A stretch of DNA of 64,000 nt, from contig CAJUMZ010000007.1 of the NCBI GenBank assembly GCA_910587665.1, forward strand, positions 65,442 through 129,441, in the 5' to 3' direction. The translations under genes and the position numbers were made by a program. Of the stretch, positions 10,001 through 16,899 are shown piece after piece. How positions within the stretch are numbered: position 1 is the first letter of the stretch; each line of letters starts with the position of its first letter. The notes below the pieces were generated by a model. That model was not told the origin of the DNA and made no database searches. It saw nothing but the letters and a program-made list of their open reading frames with translations. The DNA is from an uncultured Muribaculum sp. GTDB lineage: Bacteria; Bacteroidota; Bacteroidia; Bacteroidales; Muribaculaceae.

Positions 10001-10664
10001 CGCATCTTACGATATAGGCTTCGGTGGTCTCGACCATGTGATCGCATCAGGCAAGGATGTCAACATCCTCGTGCTCGACACTGAGGTTTACTCCAACACC
10101 GGCGGTCAGTCGTCAAAGGCAACCCCGCTCGGCGCAATCGCCAAGTTTGCGGCTTCAGGCAAGCGCATCCGCAAGAAAGACCTCGGTCTTATCGCCACTA
10201 CCTACGGATATGTATATGTAGCTCAGATCGCTATGGGTGCCGACCAGGCTCAGACCCTCAAGGCTATCCGCGAGGCAGAGGCTTACGACGGACCGTCACT
10301 GATCATCGCTTATGCTCCCTGTATCAACCACGGTATCAAGGCAGGCATGGGCAAGGCTCAGCAGGAAGAGGCCAACGCAGTCGCTTGCGGTTACTGGCAT
10401 CTCTGGCGTTACAACCCCGCTGCAGAGCTTGAAGGCAAGAACCCCTTCACCCTCGACAGCAAGCAGCCCAATTGGGATGAGTTTGAAAACTTCCTCAAGG
10501 GCGAGGTACGTTACGCATCCGTAATGAAGCAGTATCCCGCAGAGGCAGCCGAACTCTTCGCAGAGGCAAAGGCTAACGCTCAGTGGCGCTACAACAACTA
10601 CCGTCGTCTCGCCCAGCAGCAGTGGGGCATCGACCCGGAAGTTCAGACAATCGAAAACAAGTAA
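7092..10664 (+). CDS. nifJ: Pyruvate:ferredoxin (flavodoxin) oxidoreductase
   Basis: Single-chain homodimeric PFOR of 1190 residues that oxidises pyruvate to acetyl-CoA and CO2 and reduces ferredoxin, the central anaerobic step of Bacteroidales metabolism. Visible modules are the N-terminal EMQSEGGAAGAVHG region, a [4Fe-4S] dicluster domain with CIQCNKCAYVCPH (about residue 690) and CLGCGNCVDVCPG (about 747), cysteine ligands GACSGCGETPY, and the thiamine-diphosphate motif GDGASYDIGFGG (about 968). Codon use is strongly biased, which is typical of a highly expressed gene. It is monocistronic, between its own promoter and a strong terminator. Confidence 0.97.
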   Translation: MSKEKKFLTCDGNQAAAHVSYMFSEVAAIYPITPSSTMAEYVDEWAAAGRKNIFGETVLVQEMQSEGGAAGAVHGSLQAGALTTTYTASQGLLLMIPNMYKIAGELLPCVFHVSARTLASHALSIFGDHQDVMSVRQTGFAMLAEGSVQEVMDLAGVAHLATIKSRVPFVNFFDGFRTSHEIQKIEALDNDDLAPLLDREALADFRNRALNPNNPVARGMAENGDVFFQHREASNKYYEAVPAIVEDYMNKISEITGRKYGLFNYYGDPEAERVIIAMGSVTQAAQEAIDYLVSQGEKVGLVSVHLYRPFSAKHFLAAVPKTAKKIAVLDRTKEPGANGEPLYLDVVECYRGVENAPVIVGGRYGLASKDTTPAQILSVYENLALPEPKNQFSLGIVDDVTFMSLPMKEEVALGDPSTYEAKFFGLGADGTVGANKNSVKIIGENTNKYCQAYFAYDSKKSGGFTCSHLRFGDKPIRSTYLVTTPNFVACHVQAYLHMYDVTRGLRDNGTFLLNTIWEGEELAKNLPNKVKRYFAEHNITVYYINATKIAQEIGLGNRTNTILQSAFFRITEVIPVDLAIEQMKKFIVKSYGKKGQDVVDKNYAAVDRGGEYKKLDVDPAWKTLQDDPAVANNDPEFINKVVRPINAQDGDLLPVSAFVNEPDGTWQQGTAKYEKRGVAAFVPEWIEENCIQCNKCAYVCPHASIRPFVITPEEMAKAPFGENSTIPAIGKTFTGMRFMQAVDVLDCLGCGNCVDVCPGKKGEKALVMKPLETQLEIQKNWEYCVAEVKSKASLVDVKANVKNSQFATPLFEFSGACSGCGETPYVKLITQLFGDREIVANATGCSSIYSGSVPSTPYTKDENGRGPAWANSLFEDFCEFGLGMTLANEKMRARLDADVRALLDCPKCSDEIKALATQWLDEKDNADRSREISDKLVPLMEACGCDACKKVLELKHFLIKRSQWIIGGDGASYDIGFGGLDHVIASGKDVNILVLDTEVYSNTGGQSSKATPLGAIAKFAASGKRIRKKDLGLIATTYGYVYVAQIAMGADQAQTLKAIREAEAYDGPSLIIAYAPCINHGIKAGMGKAQQEEANAVACGYWHLWRYNPAAELEGKNPFTLDSKQPNWDEFENFLKGEVRYASVMKQYPAEAAELFAEAKANAQWRYNNYRRLAQQQWGIDPEVQTIENK

Positions 10665-10690
10665 TCCCCATTACTTACACTAACACCACA

Positions 10691-10728
10691 GAGGGTGCGA
10701 TTCAACTCGAATCGCACCCTCATCTTTT
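10691..10728 (+). terminator. Intrinsic terminator of nifJ
   Basis: A perfect 13-bp stem (10691-10703 with 10709-10721) with a 5-nt loop, followed by ATCTTTT, lies 27 nt after the nifJ stop. Confidence 0.9.
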
Positions 10729-10844
10729 CCCACCCATCCAACACCATATCTCTATGACGCATGGCGACCGCACACTCACATTCTCCCCAATAAATATATA
10801 CCCGCATCCTCAAATTTACTTCCAAGTATATTCTATAAATTCAA

Positions 10845-11025
10845 TTGTTACTTCAAAAAATCTTACTAACTTTGTGTATAGGATAACTATAAACATTTGA
10901 AAATGGCCAATAGGGTTAACTACGGCAGGCTAAGCCGCTAAATCAATTAAACTCGGAAACTTCAGATGCAGCCGTTATTGGTTCGGCCAACCTTCAAATT
11001 TCTGCGCTGGAGTTTTTGTTTTATT
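10845..11025 (+). ncRNA. Candidate structured leader RNA of the GATC restriction-modification cassette
   Basis: A consensus promoter (TTG 10845-10847, 19 nt, TAACTTTG 10867-10874) starts an RNA near 10881. The following 145 nt are rich in complementary segments: CGGC/GCCG (10923-10926 with 10934-10937), CCAATA/TATTGG (10907-10912 with 10976-10981), GCAG/CTGC (10968-10971 with 11002-11005) and AAACTC/GAGTTT (10949-10954 with 11010-11015). The last stem is followed by a T-rich tract like a terminator. A 12-codon ORF (MANRVNYGRLSR, 10903-10941) lies in the 5' part. It may be an attenuator, a leader peptide or an independent RNA. I do not recognise a named family. Confidence 0.5.
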
Positions 11026-11053
11026 AGCTTATAACTAAGTGGCATTACAAACC

Positions 11054-11986
11054 ATGACAAAAACGAATGCTAAGCCATTCCTAAAATGGGCTGGTGGTAA
11101 AACACAATTGCTTCCAACCATTAACTCATTCCTACCCAATACATTCAAAGGAGAGAATGATGTCACCTACATCGAACCATTTGTCGGCGGAGGTGCTATG
11201 CTATTTTATATGCTACAAAAATACCCGAATATTAGACGTGCTGTAATTAATGATATCAATTCTCACCTTATCAAAACCTACAGTGTCATAAGAGATGAGC
11301 CATACTCCTTGATAGAAGCCTTGACTGAACTGCAAACTACATTTAAGGCATTGAAATACCATGACAAGCAAAAAGAACTCTATCTTGATATTAGGAACCG
11401 ATTCAATCAGCACCCTTTGACAGATGTTGAAGAAGCGTCTTATATGATATTCCTTAATAGGACTTGTTTCAATGGACTATACCGAGAAAATTCCAATGGT
11501 GGTTTTAATGTACCATTTGGACGTTATTCAAATCCTACGATATGTGATGATGAATTGATTCTTGCCGATAGCGAATTGTTACAAAGGGTTGAGATATTGA
11601 ATGGAGACTTCTCCCATACTGCCGAGTATATACAAGGATATACATTTTTTTATTTCGACCCTCCTTATCGACCTCTTGATGCAACATCAAGTTTCAATTC
11701 TTATGTAAAAGAATCTTTTAATGATAACGAGCAAATTCGGTTAAAAGATTTCTATTCAGCTCTATCAGACGAAGGATGCTATGTAATGCTCAGCAACTCT
11801 GATTGTAGAGGTCGGAATGCTGAAGATGATTTCTTTGACAGACTATATGAAAACTTTTTCATAGAAAGAGTCTATGCCAAAAGGTGTATAAATGCTAACG
11901 CGGCTAAACGCGGGACCTTAACCGAGTTATTAATTAGAAATTACGAAAACTATCAGGGAGAACCTGCAAACCTTTTCAATATTTGA
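11054..11986 (+). CDS. DpnM-type DNA adenine methyltransferase (GATC)
   Basis: Dam/DpnM-like N6-adenine methylase of about 310 residues that should protect GATC in double-stranded DNA. It has the alpha-class order: AdoMet motif KPFLKWAGGKTQLL near the N-terminus and catalytic DPPY at about residues 202-205 (YFDPPYRP). The ATG at 11054 was chosen over a GTG at 11039 because homologues begin just before FLKWAGGK. It is the first gene of a four-gene cassette, 3 nt before the DpnII-type nuclease. Base composition is clearly more AT-rich than nifJ before and the glycan locus after, which suggests horizontal acquisition. Confidence 0.9.
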   Translation: MTKTNAKPFLKWAGGKTQLLPTINSFLPNTFKGENDVTYIEPFVGGGAMLFYMLQKYPNIRRAVINDINSHLIKTYSVIRDEPYSLIEALTELQTTFKALKYHDKQKELYLDIRNRFNQHPLTDVEEASYMIFLNRTCFNGLYRENSNGGFNVPFGRYSNPTICDDELILADSELLQRVEILNGDFSHTAEYIQGYTFFYFDPPYRPLDATSSFNSYVKESFNDNEQIRLKDFYSALSDEGCYVMLSNSDCRGRNAEDDFFDRLYENFFIERVYAKRCINANAAKRGTLTELLIRNYENYQGEPANLFNI

Positions 11987-11989
11987 ATT

Positions 11990-12817
11990 ATGGCAGATCG
12001 ATTCACCGATTTCATGATACCACTGAAAGAAACCCACTTTTCCTTGAAAGATTATGTAGATTTTCCAAAGGTTGTAGCGAATGTTGAGGCTATATCAATA
12101 AAGCTCAATCAACTCAATTATCTGATTGGGCAAGGTGATATGGCTACTGCGGTTAAGCGTCTATGGGATGAGAATCCCAAGGTGTTCTCGGTTTTGGATG
12201 TTCTTATAGCAGTACGCACCAAGGATAGAAAGAAAGCCATTGATGCGTATGGAAATACGCATTTGGTCAGCGAGTACTTCAAATCTCCTGAGCAAGTGAC
12301 GACATTTCTTAATGAGACAGGGCTCACAAATATATTCCAAAACAAGCAAATCAAGAATCTTGTTGATTACGTTTTTGGAGTTGAAGTAGGCCTTGATTCC
12401 AATGCTCGCAAGAACAGAGGTGGCCACATCATGGAAGATCTCGTTGCAAATATCCTGACACAAAACGGAATCGAATTCGATCAGGAGGTCTATTACACAG
12501 AATTCCCTGAGATAGTCAGAGCTTTGGGTGCTGATAACAAGCGATTTGATTTCGTTATTCGAACCTTGGAGAAGACATATCTTATCGAAGCCAATTTTTA
12601 TACCGGAGGTGGATCTAAGCTAAACGAGGTAGCACGTTCATATTCAGAACTTGCCCCGAAAATAAACGCAGTTCCCGGTTTTGAATTCGTTTGGATAACA
12701 GACGGTATCGGATGGAAAGATGCGAGAAACAAGCTCGAAGAAGCCTTCGCACATATTCCGAGCGTGTATAATCTCACAAACATTCAAGAACTTGTAACCA
12801 TATTGAAGAATGATTAG
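11990..12817 (+). CDS. DpnII-type restriction endonuclease (GATC)
   Basis: A 275-residue protein matching the DpnII/MboI family, which cuts unmethylated GATC. Recognisable family segments are GLDSNARKNRGGHIMED, the central KRFDFVI and YLIEANFYTGGGSKLNEVA, where Asp and the E-x-N/K-like strand form the PD-(D/E)xK-type site, and the C-terminal FVWITDGIGWK. It starts 3 nt after the methylase stop and overlaps the next gene by 8 nt, so the four genes are co-translated. AT-rich like the rest of the cassette. Confidence 0.9.
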   Translation: MADRFTDFMIPLKETHFSLKDYVDFPKVVANVEAISIKLNQLNYLIGQGDMATAVKRLWDENPKVFSVLDVLIAVRTKDRKKAIDAYGNTHLVSEYFKSPEQVTTFLNETGLTNIFQNKQIKNLVDYVFGVEVGLDSNARKNRGGHIMEDLVANILTQNGIEFDQEVYYTEFPEIVRALGADNKRFDFVIRTLEKTYLIEANFYTGGGSKLNEVARSYSELAPKINAVPGFEFVWITDGIGWKDARNKLEEAFAHIPSVYNLTNIQELVTILKND

Positions 12818-13511
12818 TAGTAAAGTGATAGAGGTTCTTACTCCTCTTTTTAATATTGTTAACAATGCAAGAGGTAAAACCATAAGGCAGATAAAGGAAG
12901 AACTCTTTATTGGTGATAAGTGCAGGATGAAAAAAGGAGCATCTGGATTAATTGTCGAAAACTTACTTGGTATAGAAAACAACAATCGAGATGAAGCTGA
13001 TTTGCCCCAAATTGGCTGCGAGATCAAGATTCTGCCATTACAAAAGAATAAGGATGGCTCTGTTAAAGCGAAAGAACCGACTGCAATTCAGATGATTAAT
13101 TATTGCGAAGTTGCCAAAGAGACATGGGAAACGGCAAAAATTAGAAGTAAGATTAATCTAACATTTTGGGTAGTTTATCTTGCAAAAGTTGATGGAAAGC
13201 CTAAACAACAAGATGATTATTTGATTATTGATTATTTCCTTGATCACCCATCCGATGTACAAAATGGAGTCTTCAAAACTGATTGGGAGGAAATTCAATC
13301 ATACATCAAGCGTGGCGATGCAGACAAACTTTCATGTAGTATGGGAGTCTATCTTGAACCAAAAACTAAAGGTGCAAGCAATCAAGATAAAACGGATGCG
13401 CCCGACGGGAAGGGTGGAATAACGCGTGCTCGAAGAAGAGCGTTCTACTACAAGAAAAATTATACCAATACACAAATAATTCCAAATCTGGATTTATCAG
13501 CTATTAAATGA
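12810..13511 (+). CDS. MutH/Sau3AI-family endonuclease (GATC)
   Basis: A 233-residue protein that is unrelated to DpnII but belongs to the MutH/Sau3AI family. The full MutH catalytic set can be placed with identical spacing: Lys42 and Glu50 in KGASGLIVE, Asp64 (ADLPQIG), and Glu71/Lys73 in CEIKILPL, corresponding to MutH K48, E56, D70, E77 and K79. The length equals MutH (about 229) rather than two-domain Sau3AI (about 490). The predicted target is GATC, as a nickase or a cutter. It overlaps both neighbours (8 nt upstream, 4 nt downstream), so it is an integral part of the cassette. Confidence 0.82.
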   Translation: MISSKVIEVLTPLFNIVNNARGKTIRQIKEELFIGDKCRMKKGASGLIVENLLGIENNNRDEADLPQIGCEIKILPLQKNKDGSVKAKEPTAIQMINYCEVAKETWETAKIRSKINLTFWVVYLAKVDGKPKQQDDYLIIDYFLDHPSDVQNGVFKTDWEEIQSYIKRGDADKLSCSMGVYLEPKTKGASNQDKTDAPDGKGGITRARRRAFYYKKNYTNTQIIPNLDLSAIK

Positions 13512-14383
13512 TGATAAAATCATTCTATAAATCAAACAATCGAGATTTCACCATTGTCCATGGGGACTGTTTTGATGTGCTTCCACAGTTTGATTTTAAG
13601 TTTGATATGATTTTCGCCGATCCCCCTTACTTCCTTTCTAATGGCGGCATAAGCTGTCAAGCGGGTAAGATTGTCTGTGTAGATAAAGGCGAATGGGATA
13701 AAGGTGGCTCTCCAGAGTCTATTATGGAGTTTAATCGCAGATGGTTGTCTTTGTGCAGAGAGAAACTTAAAGATAATGGCACTATCTGGATTTCCGGAAC
13801 ACATCATAATATTTTTTCAATAGCAAATGTACTAACCGAGCTTGGTTATAAGCTACTTAATGTTATAACCTGGACAAAGACCAATCCACCCCCTAATATC
13901 TCCTGTCGATTCTTCACTCACTCAACTGAGTTTATAATATGGGCTCGTAAATGTAAAAAAATCCCTCACAAATATAATTACGAGCTAATGAAAGCCATTA
14001 ATGGAGGGAAACAAATGACTGATGTTTGGCGTCTGCCTGCCATAGGTCGTTGGGAGAAATCATGCGGCAAGCATCCAACTCAAAAACCATTGGCTCTTCT
14101 GACACGCATTATCCTCGCAAGCACAGATGAGCACGATTGGATACTTGATCCTTTTGCTGGATCATCCACTACAGGAATAGCGGCAAATCTATGTGGAAGG
14201 AGATATCTTGGAATTGAAAAAGTAGAACAGTTTACAATATTAAGTAAAAATAGGAGGACTGAATTGAACAATATGGATATATTGTTCAATTATAGGGAAA
14301 AGCTCTCTGATTTAAAGCTTTATTTAGAGAAAACTGAAGTACAAGAGCCTAATTCTATATATGGTGGAGATTTACCATTTTAA
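13508..14383 (+). CDS. DpnA-type DNA adenine methyltransferase (second GATC methylase)
   Basis: Beta-class N6-adenine methylase of 291 residues. The catalytic DPPY is near the N-terminus (Asp38, FADPPYFLSNGG) and the AdoMet motif DPFAGSSTTG is near the C-terminus (about residue 214), the order of DpnA, CcrM and HinfI methylases. In DpnII systems this second enzyme also methylates single-stranded DNA and protects incoming plasmids. The start overlaps the MutH-like stop by 4 nt. It closes the cassette. A target-recognition role for the middle part (GEWDKGGSPESIM) is inferred from family resemblance. Confidence 0.88.
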   Translation: MMIKSFYKSNNRDFTIVHGDCFDVLPQFDFKFDMIFADPPYFLSNGGISCQAGKIVCVDKGEWDKGGSPESIMEFNRRWLSLCREKLKDNGTIWISGTHHNIFSIANVLTELGYKLLNVITWTKTNPPPNISCRFFTHSTEFIIWARKCKKIPHKYNYELMKAINGGKQMTDVWRLPAIGRWEKSCGKHPTQKPLALLTRIILASTDEHDWILDPFAGSSTTGIAANLCGRRYLGIEKVEQFTILSKNRRTELNNMDILFNYREKLSDLKLYLEKTEVQEPNSIYGGDLPF

Positions 14384-14474
14384 TTTTGATCCCAATACAA
14401 TAGTAATAACAGTATTGCTAATCGAACTCTGTTAATTCAAGTCCCATACTTGCAACCATCATACACGGTATCCG

Positions 14475-16865
14475 TTACTGCCAGGTGGCGGTGAGGGTGC
14501 GGAGGAGGGTTGCGCTTTGGCCCCACGAGCCAGTGTGCTGCACCCCTATTCCGCCAAAGTCATTCGGCTCGATAGTAGCCGAAAGGCTTACTTCCTTCAC
14601 CAAGCCGGGGCGATGAGGCTCGGGTACACCAAGTTTATTGCTTACCCGTGCAGTCAGTTGATCGCCTTTCACGTCAAGCCGTATATCGCAACCTTTGCGA
14701 TAGCACACAGCCGAAACAGGCTCGCTTATCGGAGTGGCGACGCCGCGATCATACTTCATGAGCATGAAGTCCACAGCCTTGTCGTTTTTCACCGTGCGGA
14801 TTATACGCAGCGCATATCCGGTCAGTGTCGCGGCATCAAATTTCACATATACATCCATGTATTGCCCGGTCGCACTGCCGAATCCCTGACCCGCCGTCTT
14901 ACACGGATCCACCTCAAGCATCAGCGACATGTCGCCATATCTCTCCCCTTCAGGATGATACATAAGGCGCGCGCCACGGGTGTTTTGCATCAGCCCCAAT
15001 GAAGATGCCGCCCCGTCGACGCCGTTTCCGTAATACCAGCTGTGTTCCACGTCAGGCTCCCACTCAAACTCAGCCGTATCCACAGGCTTAAATGCGTCTA
15101 CAGTCCAGAATCCGGGGATCACCTCAGGCTGATAATCGGTCACGAAATCGTGAAAATCCGTGGACATGACATTCTTTACCCGAGCGCCGGTGACAGGTGA
15201 CGAGGTAACAGCAGTTGCCGGATTGCCGAATTCCGACCTTATATGACGCGGCATCACGGAAGCCATGATATAGTACCCATTGTCGGCAGCCGTAAGCTCA
15301 TAGTCAAGCTTGGGAATATCGCCGCGTGACACCGCCACGGGAATGGCATCGGACCCGTCAGCCGACTTCGCGCGAAACCACGTAACGCCCGACATGTCAT
15401 CTCTTCCGTCAAGAGCCAGAGAGTAGTTGACATGAAGTGTACCGCTATCCCCGGTAATGACAGGAAGCGAGATAAATGCAGGTGCGGGCAGTACCGACGG
15501 GCAAACCGTGACTTCACATTCAGCCTCAAGTCCCTCCGGCGTGTAAGCCTTGACATTCACCGTCTGTGGGGTTTCGCCGGAGTTTCTACCCAGGATTGTA
15601 AGCTCGCCCGGTTCATATATGCGCATGTCTACACACCTGCGGTTGCCTTCAATCACGCGCCACAAGGGAAGATACTTGTCGCTCTTGATTACCAATGTAT
15701 CCTTCCCGCTTTCTATCGTGGCACGGTGCTTGTCAATCGTAAGCATTGTAGGCTGCGATGCAAACGCTGTCGTATCCTGCCCTAACGGATTCCACCCGTC
15801 AACACCCTTCACAAGGTTATATACATTATAAATCCCGGCGCCATTCTTATATGCACTAAGTAATTTCTTACCGTTCATATCCACGGTATAGCGCGGATTC
15901 TCCGCCCCTATGGTGACCGGTTTGCCGTTAAGGGTCACATTATACTGGTAGCAACGCATCGAGGGGACGGGATCCTGAATCCAACCGAGATACAGGTCTT
16001 TATCATCAGAAGTCCAACGGCAATCGACCATGGCGACCTGCCCGGGAGCTTTTACAAGATATTGCCTGCCGCGAGTGAGGGAATGCAGGTCACAGTCCAG
16101 AAAACATGCGCCCTGCGCATAAGTGTTGTAAAAAGGCTTTCCACTGAAAAGCGTAAACCGGCAGCCGAGATAGACGCCTGTGCCACACAATGCGTCATCG
16201 GTACACTCAAAATAGCAGTTGTCAAACAAAATCCTCTTCGCCCCGGCAAACGGACACAAATTCAACCGACTGATGAACCGGCACTTACGTGCAAGATACC
16301 GGTCACCGTCGCATATCACAAGCTGTGCCTGCACTATCGCATCCTCCCTTTTCTTGCGATTCAGCGACGGATCACGCGGATACACAAGGTCTACATTGCA
16401 ATAGTTGCCGAAAGTGATGTTTTCAGCATGTATATCATCGCCTGTAAAATGAAGCATCGTAAAATTGCCCACGGCACCCTGGGTCTGCCCTCGGTTGCAG
16501 GCAAGCACGACATCCTCCGGATTGTCGCTCAATCCGATCAGGCGCAAATGACTGAGTCGCAACTTCATGCCAAATGGCGTGCCCTCCCCTTTCTCAGGCT
16601 TTCGCACATTCGGATCATCCGGGTCGTCGAGCCAATAAACGCCCGGAGCGATCTTTATCGTCAACGGGGTTTCTTCGGAATAGGAATATTGTCGCTGAAG
16701 ATTTTCAGCCACGATAAAGGCATCCCGCATGGAATTGAAATAAGTATCGTCGGCACACGCCTCATCATCGTCAAGTGATGCATCAACATAAAGCGTCGTA
16801 GGCATTGCAATCGCACAAGCCGCAATCGACATAGCGGCAACAATTGATAATAATCTTATATTCAT
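14475..16865 (-). CDS. Secreted pectinesterase-like beta-helix protein
   Basis: About 796 residues. The start at 16865 gives a signal peptide (MNIRLLSIVAAMSIAACAIA). Residues 25-400 look like a right-handed parallel beta-helix of the pectin lyase/pectinesterase fold (LYVDAS opening, LTIKIAPGVYWL, AENITFGNYC, FDNCYFECTDDALCGTG). The canonical QDTLY motif is not evident, so esterase activity is uncertain. The middle part has Ig-like strands and the last 200 residues resemble a concanavalin-like jelly roll. It follows a GH2 gene by 34 nt on the same strand, so a role in depolymerising a pectin-like or host glycan is inferred. Confidence 0.7.
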   Translation of the reverse strand: MNIRLLSIVAAMSIAACAIAMPTTLYVDASLDDDEACADDTYFNSMRDAFIVAENLQRQYSYSEETPLTIKIAPGVYWLDDPDDPNVRKPEKGEGTPFGMKLRLSHLRLIGLSDNPEDVVLACNRGQTQGAVGNFTMLHFTGDDIHAENITFGNYCNVDLVYPRDPSLNRKKREDAIVQAQLVICDGDRYLARKCRFISRLNLCPFAGAKRILFDNCYFECTDDALCGTGVYLGCRFTLFSGKPFYNTYAQGACFLDCDLHSLTRGRQYLVKAPGQVAMVDCRWTSDDKDLYLGWIQDPVPSMRCYQYNVTLNGKPVTIGAENPRYTVDMNGKKLLSAYKNGAGIYNVYNLVKGVDGWNPLGQDTTAFASQPTMLTIDKHRATIESGKDTLVIKSDKYLPLWRVIEGNRRCVDMRIYEPGELTILGRNSGETPQTVNVKAYTPEGLEAECEVTVCPSVLPAPAFISLPVITGDSGTLHVNYSLALDGRDDMSGVTWFRAKSADGSDAIPVAVSRGDIPKLDYELTAADNGYYIMASVMPRHIRSEFGNPATAVTSSPVTGARVKNVMSTDFHDFVTDYQPEVIPGFWTVDAFKPVDTAEFEWEPDVEHSWYYGNGVDGAASSLGLMQNTRGARLMYHPEGERYGDMSLMLEVDPCKTAGQGFGSATGQYMDVYVKFDAATLTGYALRIIRTVKNDKAVDFMLMKYDRGVATPISEPVSAVCYRKGCDIRLDVKGDQLTARVSNKLGVPEPHRPGLVKEVSLSATIEPNDFGGIGVQHTGSWGQSATLLRTLTATWQ

Positions 16866-16899
16866 GGCATTAAAGTTTTCTGTTTGATTTCTCAGTAAA

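Noticed and set aside
10971..10995. GGTTCGGCC considered as a tRNA T-arm
   Set aside because: No acceptor, D or anticodon stem fits around it. It is better explained by the leader RNA.
14400..14440. CAATAC...GTATTG inverted repeat after the GATC cassette, considered as a transposon end
   Set aside because: Only 6-bp arms, no partner repeat on the other side of the cassette and no target duplication found.
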